DNA of 64,000 nucleotides from Rotaria sp. Silwood1 (lineage: Eukaryota; Rotifera; Eurotatoria; Philodinida; Philodinidae). This document shows, one piece after another, positions 36,867-48,898 of the stretch. Location: the NCBI GenBank assembly GCA_905250075.1, contig CAJNOP010000059.1, forward strand, positions 493,608 to 557,607, in the 5' to 3' direction. Positions within the stretch are counted from its first letter, which is position 1. Each line of letters starts with the position of its first letter. The position numbers and the translations under genes were made by a program. The notes below the pieces were generated by a model. The model saw only the letters and a list, made by a program, of their open reading frames with translations, was not told where the DNA came from and searched no databases.

Positions 36867-38716
36867 TTGTTTTAATTGTTAAAACAAATGGAGTATTTAT
36901 AATAAAACAAAACAAATTTTGTTTTCTTGTTATACCGATCTTTATTGTTGTTATTGTATGCCTCATGTTTCATATACAATTCAATATTGATAGTATTTCT
37001 TTAATAATATAGTAACTTTTCTCAATGTATGATGAGATCTATTAATATTTGTATGAAAAGTGTTTTGTTAGAAAATATAATTGAAATGTATTTTCATCAA
37101 GTATCAGCTTATTTGGAGATAGACAAAAAAAATACTTAGGGTATTATTGGAATATTTGATATAAGTATATAGAATTTATAATTTGTCGTGCATATGAACG
37201 TTGAGTGATAAACCTTGTACTGTATATATAATTACAAAAATTTACAAGACAAAGATTTTAGGATTGAAAAATACTGAAAGGAATATCATACTAAATAGTA
37301 TACACATAAAAAAAAGTCAATTTTTAATAATTACTTAAAAGTTACGTTTATTGATATGATTAAGTAGTGATTCTTTAGATTTCCGATAGTTTTTCAAATT
37401 TTTTCGTTTATCATTGTTTACATGAATAGTTCTGGATGTTGTCAAACAAAATTGTAAACCATTCTTTTTTAAAGTAGATTTTATATAGAAAACAAGCATA
37501 TCTTTATTATAAGTAACCCCCTAAAAGAAAGACAACATGACATGAGTTCTGAAATGTCAATACAATCTGTCTGTTTACTTAGCCCCTTAGTTTCATAAAT
37601 AGATAAATTTGTTCTACAAATATTTTCTTTACCCTTGCTTTTTTTTTTCTATAATTACCAAAGATAGTTGACAAAAGCATTTTTATTACAGATAACCAGT
37701 ACTAGCTATTATCAACCTACTCGTTTATTCCTCAATCGACATAAATAATAAGTCAAATGTCATTTGAAGACTAAGTCTACATTTACATGGTCAACCAGAT
37801 AATAATAAATTTGCTACTAAGTTATTATGAAGTATTCTAATGTTTTCCAAAATTCTATTATATAAATATATTAATACGTCTCGACTATAATTACGAATAC
37901 CATTTGTATTAGTGCGGCCTCATAAATTCAAATAATTAGATCAATGAGACAAAGCTCATTACTCGCATGATTAAGTCTCTTGAAATCACTTTGTTAAAAA
38001 AATGCGATTGTCTAATAATATAAATCATCAACTGAATGATATTTTTTCTTACATTTCTACTTAGCCGAGAATAGAAAACAGCAACAAATTTCTTTAACTG
38101 TGTAAAAAAATGTATCAATTGATTTGAACGATGAATGATAGCAAAGGCATAGATTTAATTACGTTAATATTTTCACACACTTTGATTTTTCGTGTGATTG
38201 GAACGTTCATTATCTCGTTTTTCAGCAAATTCAAACGAATTTTTTATGCTAGATTCATTGACTAATGTAAATGAACGAATTAGGCAAATGGTAGTAAAGG
38301 AAAAAGAGTTCAAATTTGAAGTTAGACTACTTTAATAAATTTTTCTATCTTCTATTTGATTATTGCTGAGTGAACTTCAATAAAGACAAGAACACTTCGC
38401 ACAAAGTAAACTAGATGAAATATTATAAACATTTGCAATTTAATCCATCCAACGGATGCTTTGAAACAAAAATATTTTTAGAGACAAATATACGATTTAA
38501 GTTTGATTTCGTCTTTAAAGTGAACGAAACGACTTGTAATCTATTATATTAATGATCAATGTCTATTAAAGCATTTTGGTTGTTACAATTATTTGAATGA
38601 TGTAATCAGTTTTATGGTAAAAAAACCTTCCTATTGATGTAATTGAGGTCAAATAATATGACGTGTAAAAAATGGTCTACCGCTAAATTATCGAGACTTT
38701 CAATCTAGAAACGGCG
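36867..38716. other. Intergenic region
   Basis: AT-rich. AATAAAA follows the RBM34 stop at about 36899. No supported gene or RNA. Confidence 0.45.
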
Positions 38717-38724
38717 CCCACATA
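38717..38724. repeat. Left target-site duplication CCCACATA
   Basis: Matches 39710-39717 exactly and abuts the left end of the element at 38725. Confidence 0.75.
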
Positions 38725-39709
38725 ATGTAAGAGAAGTTAGCAGCCGATTCGAGTTTTTCGCAAAACGATTTGCCCCATTGAGTGAGTCACACCAGAGATG
38801 CAGTGAACCAGATGCAGCTCGACGAGCTCTATTGATTGGTATGTGTTTCACTTCGATAAGAATAAAATTATAGTCAGCAGCACCCTTATTCACAACATTA
38901 TCATCAACGAAACTTATAATGAAACACATCATGCGAGACGGCTCTGGATACAGCAACGATTCCGCTTTGGCCGAGCAGTAGTTCAAATTGATCAGCGAAT
39001 TGTTCAATGAAGAAAAAAATAAAAAGAGTACATATCTTGATTTTATGAGTGTTCTTGTGTATGAACATATACAAGAACTGTATTCAAACAGACATCATTT
39101 GATAGAGCTTCTCACATTGCATCGATTTAACTATGTTTCATTAGCGGGTCAAGCGCTGGAATGGATCGTCGAAGGCCGCACCATACAAATCGCACTGGAG
39201 GTTTTTCGAAAACCTTAATGGCCAAAATTTCATTTTTTTTTTCGAACGAAATCTATGCTGATCGATAGAGCTCCTCAAGCTGTATAGAATGAGCTAAGAT
39301 TCAGTTGTGGCTCAGTCCGTGGAGCGAATCGTCAGAGGAAATTCGTGTCCGAAGCCTTCCTAGAGACCCTCCAGCGGTCTTAGCCCCAAAAATTTTATTC
39401 TTCTGAAGGTGAAACATATACCAATCGATAGAGCTCGTCAAGCTGCATCGAATAAGATAAGTTCCAAAAGTGACTCAGTTCGTGGAGCGAATTGTCAAAG
39501 GAAAAACCTTTTTATCGATCTTTTTCTATGGAAAAAAAATCAATGTCTTTGTTTTCATTTCGGCTACTAAGCGTTCAGAAAAAATCTGATTATACCATTC
39601 GATAGAGCTCGTCGAGCTGTATCTGGTTCACTGCATCTCTGGTGTGACTCACTCAATGGGGCGAATCGTTTTGCGAAAAACTCGAATCGGCTGCTAACTT
39701 CCCTTACAT
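38725..39709. mobile_element. 985-bp inverted-repeat element with internal satellite-like units
   Basis: The two ends are reverse complements over about 118 bp (38725-38842 and 39592-39709) with few differences, beginning ATGTAAGRGAAGTTAGCAGC. The element is flanked by a perfect 8-bp duplication, CCCACATA. No transposase frame is present. The interior contains diverged tandem units and the right arm is itself the last unit of that series. Superfamily is not clear: the 8-bp duplication would fit hAT, P or Merlin types, but the terminus ATGTAAG is not one I can assign. Open frames inside (for example 38988-39218) merely translate the repeat. Confidence 0.75.
39101..39709. repeat. Tandem satellite-like units of about 165 bp
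   Basis: The motif GATAGAGCT(C/T)(G/C)TCAAGCTG recurs at 39101 (degenerate), 39264, 39427 and 39601, spaced 163, 163 and 174 bp, each followed about 50 bp later by a GTGACTCAGTxCGTGGAGCGAA-like block. An inverted copy forms the left arm near 38830. Confidence 0.7.
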
Positions 39710-39717
39710 CCCACATA
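39710..39717. repeat. Right target-site duplication CCCACATA
   Basis: Exact match to 38717-38724. Confidence 0.75.
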
Positions 39718-41322
39718 CGGTCTACTGTATTAGATCTCATTAATTTACAACGTAAATATGCCACATGTTGGACTGTATTCAATATGTGCATGATTTTTAT
39801 TTTCTAACGTATTTACGAGCCATTTTCTGGTAGAAATACTTGTTTTTTTTTCTTATAAATGCAAAGTCTATTCATCTTTTTGAAGTGTTTTACATATAAA
39901 TCGCCAGTTTTCAATGAGTTTTATCTGCCGTAAGTAACTGAAGCGTTTAAAAGTGCATTTGTACTACGTTTTAGGATGGCCAATGTTAATGTGACTGGAG
40001 AGCCGATATAGAGATGCGCAATCTTTGAATATATTATATCCATTATTTCTTCTTTACAATTAAATGCTATACATGGAAGGAGCGCTGCAATTCAGTCACA
40101 ATCTCCAAATATTGTTTTTCAAGCTTCGATGCTTTTATTTTTGTCAGTCTATCGAAGACAATAGGTTTTCTTTGTTCATGCTTCGACAAGCATGCATGGC
40201 TTCATTTATTTTTTTAGATCTCATGCATGATGTTTAGTAATAATTGCTGTCAACTAAAAGCATTGTTTTTAGTGTCATATCTATAGAAAAAAAGCTTTAA
40301 ATCATAAACATGTTCATTTTGATTTGACAGTGACACATTTAATCTGATCTACGCGAAAACACACCATACACAGTCGATTATGACTTCTGTACAGTGCTCG
40401 TTATCAATAACCTAGGAATTAGATAAACAAATTCTTACAGTTTACATAAAATAAAATCAAGAATAAATTCAAACCAAAAAGACAATAGTGATAGTCTAGG
40501 TTACCGATGAGCAAAAAATCTTTTCTATATAATTCAATCGGGAAAACAATATATCTTAATGCTTTTTGTGTGAAGCGATAAGAATATTTGACTGTACAAT
40601 GAAATAATTTACATCTTCAAAGAATTGTTGAAAATATAAATCTACCATTGAAGTCTGTTAGTTATGATTGATTGATGAATCGAAAAGTGTCATCCTAAAA
40701 AAATCATAGAAATATCAGTATAGAAATTATTGTATAATATTAACTACTTGATTGTTAATGATTTTCGAGTGTTTTGTGGGTTAAAGAAATGCTTTAATCA
40801 AGTTATTAGCAATGACCTAGAAAAGCTTCACAAGAGTGCTATTATTGTAACGAAAGTGAAGATGAGACAATTACTGTAATGATAGTAAAAAAGATAAACA
40901 ATAATGCCTTGGGACAAACACATATCTCAAAAACTAATTCTTCTTCTTCAGATTATCCAACCGATGATTATTTTTGATAGATGAGCATATTATATTTTTA
41001 TATCAATATCTAGATGGTAATATGTAATACATACGATGAAAGAAAATTACCGGAAAAATAATTGTTGAAAATAATGATTTTTTTTATAGTATCATAAGTA
41101 TTAGCAAATGTTAAAGAATGTAACTTTGGACTATAGAATGCGTTGCTTTTACCATAATTACTCACGTTCATGAAGTTGAAGAGAAAAACGTAATAAGATA
41201 AGATCCAAGAAAAATAAAGCAGTTACGCATAAAATAACGATATGAATAAAAGACAACACTCTTTATTCTTTTAAAGTAGAAAAGTAATCTAGAATAAAAA
41301 GTCACTTTGAATACATATTATT
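39718..41322. other. Intergenic region
   Basis: AT-rich; no supported coding, RNA or repeat feature beyond homopolymers. Confidence 0.45.
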
Positions 41323-41894
41323 ATGGGTGCATTATGTGCTTGTGCCTCAAGCAAAAAACCATCAATTAAAACAACTGAACAGAGTATATCAATAATATCA
41401 GAATCATTTAAGACTCAAGTATCTAATGTATCGGAGTCGACCATAAGCATTCATTCATCAGATCACATTCTCGACGATGATTTCAGAGCTCGAATTACTG
41501 ATGCCATTGATGTATATATTGTTTCCATTCCTATTGTTTATCAAGTAAGTTGTTTTGACAAAAATGATGTTTATCTTTAAAACTTGATTAGATTGAACGT
41601 GATCGTATTGTTAATGAAATGGATCGTTCAGCATCGGACTCCTATCTTGGTCTTGTTTTCTCCAATTATTCTGACGCGAAAGGACTAACTATGAATGGAA
41701 TGGCACGTAGATTAGTAACATTCAATGAAACCAAACAATGGTTAACTGATCAAATCAATGAGCATATACAAACGTCATTTGCATCGCGAACTGCAGATTG
41801 GAATTCTATCAGTCGAGAAACAGCTCGTCTGGTTGTCAAAACATTTGTTGAAAAGCGTGTGAACGATGCATTGAAATGTGTTGAACTTGTATAA
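41323..41894 (+). CDS. Unknown small protein with N-terminal lipid-anchor signal
   Basis: Exons 41323-41544 and 41592-41894, with a 47-bp GT-AG intron, encode 174 residues. The protein begins MGALCACASSKK: Gly2 followed by Ser/Ala-type residues suits N-myristoylation, and Cys5/Cys7 suit palmitoylation, so attachment to the inner face of a membrane is likely (inference). The next 35 residues are Ser/Thr-rich. The rest is mostly helical: DDDFRARITDAIDVYIVSIP, then RIVNEMDRSASDSYLGLVFS, NETKQWLTDQINEHIQTSF and RLVVKTFVEKRVNDALKCV. I recognise no known family. Codon use resembles neighbouring real genes and the splice sites are good. AT-rich upstream and downstream sequence shows no further exon. 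Confidence 0.7.
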
Positions 41895-44722
41895 AATTTT
41901 TATGATTCAAAAATACAATGCCTGTCGTACTTTCTTACTTTTTTTTTGTCATGTTCTGTGTTAATTTTTCTCATTATAGACGAAATACAATAATAATTAC
42001 AGAAAGAATGTTCGATAACTTTGTTTTTAAAACTTTGTTCCGTATTTTCTCAAAATTTTACTGTTCTTAGAATTATCATAAATGCTATACGATAGAACGT
42101 TTCACATATGGCAGAGTAATATTGAATAGTAGATGATGCTCGTTAGAAAAAAAAATATATATGTTTAAATATTACTATCTTTTAAAATATAATAGTTAAT
42201 ATTGCGTATATTGAATATAGTAAGTTCTAAGCTATTCTGGTTGATAACCTACAACTTTCTTAATGCATCGAGTAAGACCAGCAATATATATTGAACTGGG
42301 TAAAAGAAGGTCATGTCGAAATTGTGATAGACTTCATGATTTTATTTGTTTACATATTGCATAATTCTTCATCTTCAATCATAACTTTACCAGAGAGTAG
42401 TCCAGGGTTTCAATATAGTGCATACAACATACAATTAATATATTTTCAATATCAAATAAATCGTCATAGTTCTTATAATCACAGCATTTTTCAAAGTATT
42501 AACTTGACGTCTTCTTAAACTTAATAAATTACAAGTATCACAAAATGAAAGTATGCCACGATTATATACGTTTGTCTTTCTAACTAGTTCAATATGAAGT
42601 CAATAATTAAACAGCGAAACTCATATACTATTCTGTTTTGTACATAGTAAGTTGTTTCCAATCTGAATTCAAAGAAAACTAGATATTCTTTTACAGAGTC
42701 ATTATTTCATTGTCTACTTCTTTCGGATATTAATTATTAAACAAAACATGAAGGAAATAGAGACTGCAAGATGTGGGTAAAAATAAAATCCACATCTATA
42801 TCCACACCCTTCGATTTCCTTTATTCCATATTTTACTTCCAATCCATGAGTCATTAAGTATATATTATTGTTATATTGAGCAGCTTGATTGATGATGATA
42901 TCTAATTAGTTGGTCCTGATACTCGCGTTTTCTCAACTCTAATTGAATAATCTAATATAAAGACATGAGTTGTAGTGAAAAATAAAAGACAAAAAATTCC
43001 TCATTTCATTACTATAATTATTCATGACACTGGCATGCATGATCTAGATGTGAAAAAAAAATCTACAATGAAAAAATATTTTTGTTATTGTATTTAGCAT
43101 AAATTCTTTTAATCACAATTTATTTGCATAAAGAAACGTTTCTACAAAACGAAAAAATAGCTCTCTTTTAAAAGTTTCTCTATTCCAGTGTCTTTGTGTT
43201 CGTTGAATCAATATAAACAACGATTAATTCTAACTCGAATACGCTAATTAATTTAATATTTTCGTTTAGTGTAATATGATGTTGAGATATCATTGCGGGT
43301 GGTTATGTACACATAATAAACAATGAATAGAATGAATGATAACCAGTTTTAGTGCATTAGTCAAAAGCGATGGAAAGAAGAGAGAAAGGTACAGATGTAT
43401 TTGTCTAAGAAAAGTTATTATAGCAATCAAGATTGTGAAAATAGTGTTCATAATCCGAACAGGATGGTGTTCTTCAATAGATGTATTACATAGCCATTCG
43501 AACATTATTTAACAAAATTCCCAATGAAAAACTAGCCTCTATTTAGTTTTAATTGGATAATACAAATATTTAGGTTTCTCTAAGTTACCAAGAGAAGATT
43601 TCAGAAGCATAAATGATGATTCTATCCTTTCTTGTTCAGTGAAAAATTATTGATAGATCGTTAAGTATATATTCGTCTTTAGAGATAACTTTAAAAAAGA
43701 CTTCTAAAAATTGTCTGTTCAATTGATTTGTTTGAATGAAATAATTGTTTTGATCAACGATTTAGATCTTTATGGTGCAAGGTTTTTGGTTAATTTAAAT
43801 AATAATTATTTGTTTAGCATTCTGAAATCTCTCTTTGTGGTTAAATTAATGCTTTTCTTATACTTGAGAATGACATCATGTTTCAGATTTATTTTACGCG
43901 AATAACTTTTGATTTACTCTCGAATCTCTTTTCCAATACAATATAACAACTCTGTTATGTGCCATTCGGTTTCGGAAACATTAAATAATGTGTCTCTCAA
44001 TTATTTTGATATCTTTACAGTACGAACATTTGATCGATATCATTTGAATAATTTATAACATTTCATCTATTAATTATGAACTTGTTAATCTCAATAACCA
44101 AGAAAAACACATTGAATAGTGGTCTGTTCATCGAGAAACACCGTTTCGTATTGATTGGGAACTGAATATTGTACATCAAATCAAACATTTCTGTGTTTAG
44201 CAAGAAAAACAGCTACTTTTAATCTGAAGTCATTTTAAAAAATACGTTGTCTTTCGATCTTGATATATGTCCAATATAGGAATCATTACATTGAATTATT
44301 TCATTATCTTTTCGTAATAATCCTATGGGAATGATGGTACATATGTTGTACCACCTATTTTCGAATAAAGAAAATATTTGCTTAGCATTAAACTGTCATG
44401 GACTGTAAGGTAATAGACCGCCCAGCGTGTCATCTGATGCATATCTTTTTCCTGTTTCTTTCTGTCTGCTACTGTGTACTGATCCCACAATATCTTCTCC
44501 TCTTCTCTTGATCTATTATTGTAAGTTTTTATGTAGTCATTTTGAGCCAAACAGAATAAATGGATCGAAGAACCACTTTTCAATTAAAACAAAATTTCGT
44601 CTTCAAAAGGTTAGTTCATTATCAAACTATTCTTTCATTTAAGAGTTGGAATTAAATAAAATGTTTTTCCTCATATATAGTATGAATAAAGATGAGGTCG
44701 ACGTTTCTTCTATTAAAGTAAA
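41895..44722. other. Intergenic region
   Basis: AT-rich with short frames only (for example 43290-43505 and 44323-44583 on the minus strand) that show no family motif. No supported gene. Confidence 0.4.
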
Positions 44723-44967
44723 CCCATGTAAAAATAATCGTTAAATTGACGATTTAACGAAAACTAACGTTACCTTTTTGTCCGTAAAAACGCGTTAAAA
44801 ATCGGCGTTTTAACGAACTTTCATGCGTTATTCGACGTTAACATCTGAAAAACGGAGAAAAACGCATGAAAGTTCGTTAAAACGCTGATTTTTAACGCGT
44901 TTTTACGGACAAAAAGGTAACGTTAATTTTCGTTAAACCGTCAATTTAACGATCATTGTTACATGGG
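44723..44967. mobile_element. Foldback MITE-like hairpin, 245 bp
   Basis: The two halves are near-perfect reverse complements: CCCATGTAA at the left end and TTACATGGG at the right end, then ATCGTTAAATTGACG, AACGTTACCTTTTTGTCCG and AACGAACTTTCATGCGTT in both arms. Arms are about 105 bp around a short centre near 44828-44862. Flanks share only AAA, so the target duplication and superfamily are unresolved. No coding capacity. Confidence 0.75.
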
Positions 44968-45033
44968 AAATGATCTATTGATTTTTATAATTACGTAATG
45001 ATCATTTTAGGGTTCATTGTACTTCCTTCCCTA

Positions 45034-45330
45034 GGGGTGCAACAAATCCTGTTTTTCTGCAAAACTGGTTGTAAGTTTTTGATATGAAAACTCCCCAAAT
45101 CCACCCAAATCTCACCAAATCTTTCAGTCAGATATATGCAGTTTTATTCGCTCTATCTAATGGTATTATTTGTTTACCAAATCTCTTATGGGATTTGGTA
45201 AACAAATAATACCATCAGATAGAGGGAATGAAACTGCATATAACTGACAAAAAGATTTGGGTGGATTTGAGGGGTTTTCATACCGAAAATTTACAATCTT
45301 TTTGCAGAAAAACAGGATTTGTTGCACCCC
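45034..45330. mobile_element. Inverted-repeat MITE, 297 bp, flanked by TA
   Basis: Ends are GGGGTGCAACAAATCCTGTT and its reverse complement, each next to TA (45032-45033, 45331-45332), which would fit a TA target duplication as in Tc1/mariner-derived elements. Inverted similarity continues inward, through ATTTGGGTGGATTT-type and TATTTGTTTACCAAATC blocks, to a short centre near 45182. Alternative target lengths cannot be excluded. The open frame at 45228-45431 is a translation of the right arm and flank. Confidence 0.7.
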
Positions 45331-45614
45331 TATCCTTCCCACGAAAAAATTACGAAAAAACCGCAGTTTTCAGAGGTTTATTTAAATGGCGGGAGTCAGT
45401 CCGTTTATTCATCTATTCAAAGCCAATGTGACGTGGTTTTCAACAGAGGCGATACAAAGCAGTTTTCCCAGTCGTAATCAGAGCGACTAGATCTGACCGC
45501 AGACTAGAAAACTTACCTGAACATCTACCGAAATCCAGGAAGGTTGCGCTTCGAGAGGCTATGTAGTGAAGTTTTTCTAGACCCACTACAACAAAGAGAC
45601 TTTGCAGTGACAGA
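45331..45614. other. GC-richer spacer between two MITEs
   Basis: Higher GC than surrounding DNA and no recognisable gene; probably an older repeat remnant. Confidence 0.3.
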
Positions 45615-45618
45615 TTAA

Positions 45619-45791
45619 TCCGAGGGGGAAAAATCTCATTCGGGCATTCCGAGTCATTCCCAGACATTCCAATCCATTCCAATCCATTCCGATCCATTCC
45701 AATTCATTCCAATCCATTCCGATCCATTCCGATCCATTCCAATCCATTCCGAGCCATTCGAATGGCTCGGAATGAGCTTTTCTCCCTTGGA
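45619..45791. mobile_element. Short TTAA-flanked MITE with decamer array
   Basis: Flanked by TTAA (45615-45618 and 45792-45795), with imperfect inverted ends TCCGAGGGGGAAAAA and TCCAAGGGAGAAAAG (the latter on the opposite strand). The TTAA duplication suggests a piggyBac-type transposase as mobiliser (inference). The interior is almost entirely the decamer array listed next. Because GATTAATC is palindromic, exact ends are uncertain by a few bases. Confidence 0.6.
45641..45768. repeat. Decamer tandem repeat CATTCCRATC, about 12 units
   Basis: Consecutive 10-bp units read CATTCCAATC or CATTCCGATC, with few changes, from 45651 to about 45760. The array ends in a small palindrome CCATTCGAATGG. 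Confidence 0.85.
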
Positions 45792-45795
45792 TTAA

Positions 45796-47280
45796 TCATC
45801 TGAATTTACGAAATTTTCATAGAAATAGTGAGTACAACATCCTTCTCATTCTTACACATTTTCCTCATACTTGAATATTTGCACTGAAAGAAATACATAA
45901 TGGCGGTGCACCGCTGTTTTCCAAAAAATTGGTTTCTGAAAACTAAATAAACAGTCTGACTTTCGAGGCTTTCTCAAGACGCGGTACGATGCGGTTGCTT
46001 TTGGACCGCATTACATCGTAGTTTTTTCAACCACGACTAACGATGATATAAAATACCGCGGTTACTATCATGGCCATTGCGGTGTCCTGGCAGAAAACTG
46101 GTTTTACTGGAAAAAATTTTTCGTGGCTTTATTGTAATCATTCATGTTTTTTATATTAACTGATTATCTTAGGCCTTTTCAATATCAAAATAGTTGACCA
46201 TTAGTAAGGTGTCAACATCTAATGGTTAGTGAATTCATGGCAAATATCTTGACCTCAGGATAATCTTTGAACAACTACTTTGTTAGCAACTTGCTTTTTG
46301 GAATTAGTGTCCTTGGACAATAATTAGCCAATGAAGATGGTACAAGAGTAGTACGAGTTTATTTATGAAATTTACAAGAAGAAACTGCCAATATTAAATA
46401 GTAATGAAAATGTCTTTTCTTTTGTTTCTTTCGTCTGAACTTGTTTTTATACGTGGTCATCTTTGTTATGATCTATCAAGGCATCGATAAGCTTGTATTT
46501 CAAAATCACAAAAGCCGTTTCACAGATTTCATGTTTCTACATCATAACAACAGCAACATCTGTAATAATAAAAACGAACTTCATATATGCTACAACACTT
46601 TCGAGCTCAACTTCTTGCTGAATAATCGTTCGCACTCTTATCTAATACTAATTGTTCATTACTAGAAAATTCAACTTATGATGTTAATATAAGATTCGTA
46701 ACTGAATCAATAACTAAGTGAATGGGTAACGACAAAAGAAAAGAGATTTTAGTTTTAATTCAATGGAGCTAGCTGATATCTTCTAGAACCTGTGCTGCCA
46801 ACTTATGAATAATATGAGTTTAAACCTTCTCATCCTATCCACACTCACACCGGTTGTTGGAAAAGTTTGCACCTGTCTAGTTCAGATATATATATACGTT
46901 GTTTCACATAATAAGGTAATACTTATATAAACATAATCGAGATTTTGCTCGTCAAATGGTTTCATCTTACTAATGTGGCATAAACGTTTGTTATGACTGA
47001 AAAATGAATAGAAACAACAAAAATATATACTATACAAAATGTCGGTTTCTTTGTCACACTTCGATGTTTTTCTTTATCTTCGACTGTTTTATTACGAAAT
47101 TATACGAACAATCTTAAGAAAAATTGTAAGAAAAAAGAAATACAGTCGTTTATTTGATCAAGTTAAACTTGTTTATAGAACATAGAATATCTATTGTCTT
47201 AGAGATGAAATACAACACAAGTACGAAACAAAAAAAAATGAACTATACAAAAAAAAAAACATAGAAGAGAGAAAAGATAT
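45796..47280. other. Intergenic region with a GC-richer patch
   Basis: At 45900-46130 there is GC-richer sequence with short inverted similarities (CCAAAAAATTGGTTTCTG near 45925 against CAGAAAACTGGTTTTACTGG near 46091), perhaps an old repeat. The remainder is AT-rich without a gene. Confidence 0.35.
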
Positions 47281-48723
47281 TTAAGGACATTTTCTATCAA
47301 TAATAAATTTTCCACTTTCATCATATTCTTGTTTTGAAATCCACATTTGATGAAATGAACCTAATGAAGCAAGAATTGATCCACCTATCCATGAACTAAA
47401 TCGTCGTTCACTAAGTGATGGTGGTATATGAACTTTCATACGCATAGCTTGTGGTAAAATTTGTGAAAGTTCACGATGAAGACGTTCAACAAGACCAAGA
47501 AAATATGAATTACCACCAACAATACTTATATTTGAATAAAGTGATGAACGTACATCAGGATCACACATTGTTACAGAATTTGTTACTAAACGAGGAAGAT
47601 CAAGCATTGATGTTAATTGAACTCCACCACCTTTAACAATTGATGGATTAAATAAACTTTCACTAAATTTAAATAAAAATAAGAAGAAAAACAAATATTT
47701 TTTCTATTTATTTTTATATCTTTAAATAACTTACGGAATACGATAACGTTCTTCACCAAAATCAAGATTGAGACCATTAGGAAATTCATATGAAACACGT
47801 GGTAATTGACTTATTTCACTTTCATTATATGGTGTATCAGATATTTGTAAAACTGTTTGTGCTAAATCTTGTAAAATTTCTTTAACCATAAATTTTTTAT
47901 ATGAATCAGTGATATTTTCAGGTAAATTTGTTTTCATTATCCATTTAGGTGGTTCATATGGTGGTACTGGTTCACGTGATTTTATTAAATAATGTGGTAC
48001 TATTTCATGACTATTATTATCAAGTAATTGTTTAAGTTGATGTAAAATAAAATCTCCACCAAGTGGTGATTGTACAATAGCTTTTTGTAAAACCATACCT
48101 TCATGTACAGGTACAGCTGTTGTATGTGTTGCACCACAATCAAGTATTAATGCTGTTGCTTTACCTTGTGCAAATGATGATAAAACAGCATTTTTAGCTA
48201 AATAAAATGCTGGTATTTGAAATTTTTCAAACATAATTTCACATAATTTTTCACGTTTAAAACGTTGATTTATTGGTGGTTCAGACATAACTATTGGATG
48301 ATATTGTGGACCTTGATCTTTATCACATAAACAATCAAATGTATGTGACATAATTTGTTCAAATAAATCCCAATCATCAATCATTCCATCTTTTAAAAAT
48401 GATTGCATATAAAGATTTGAACGTGGTACACGTAAAGAATTTAAATCAAAAAAATATTTTTTCTTTGGTATTGTTATTGTTTGAGTATCATCAATAATCA
48501 TTGAATTTTCTTGATTTGTAGATTCTATTGTTTCTAATATACCAACATGACTTGGAAAATCATATTTTGGTGTTTCTTCACCGGCATAACCAGCACGAAC
48601 TGTATGAGAACCAATATCAATGACTAGAGCACCGACTTCATCACTACCTGAAATTAATAAATATTTATTTATTATGTTTATTTTCTTTTTATTCTAGTAC
48701 ATACCATATGTTCCACTACTCAT
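47281..48723 (-). CDS. ACTL6A: Actin-related protein BAF53 (ACTL6-type)
   Basis: Three exons read on the minus strand (48723-48705, 48647-47735, 47662-47281) encode 437 residues; human ACTL6A has 429. BAF53 is an actin-like subunit of SWI/SNF (BAF), INO80 and NuA4/TIP60 chromatin complexes in the nucleus. It begins MSSGTYGSDEVGALVIDIGS, has HTVRAGYAGEETPKYDFPSH, YHPIVMSEPPINQRFKREKL, the nucleotide-fold block ALILDCGATHTTAVPVHEG, LGGDFILHQL, and IVGGNSYFLGLVERLHREL, and ends SFHQMWISKQEYDESG. The end Q(M)WISKQEYDE is a typical actin-fold C-terminus. The first exon has only 19 coding bases, then a 57-bp intron. The SNX gene upstream on the same strand ends 175 bp away. Confidence 0.95.
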
Positions 48724-48898
48724 TTTTTGTTTTTGTTTTAAACTATTGAATCTACAATGTAGAATAAATTAAAAGCTACTTGATAAATATATATTAACAG
48801 AGACAAAAAAAAAAAGAATTTTCATGCAAATTTATACAAAATATATCAATGGAATAGAACGAATAAGAAATAAAAGCAATAGGAATAAATATTTTAAA

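Noticed and set aside
38988..39218. Open frame of 76 residues
   Set aside because: It lies within the inverted-repeat element and its sequence follows the satellite-like unit; the same kind of frame appears at 38705-39007 and 39567-39791 on the other strand.
43290..43505. Minus-strand frame with a hydrophobic stretch
   Set aside because: Short, without a second helix or family pattern; hydrophobic Phe/Leu/Ile runs are expected by chance in AT-rich DNA.
45228..45431. Open frame of 67 residues
   Set aside because: It translates the right arm of the TA-flanked MITE and its flank.
47451..47636. Plus-strand frame opposite BAF53
   Set aside because: Shadow of the BAF53 coding sequence, which has strong actin-fold similarity on the minus strand.
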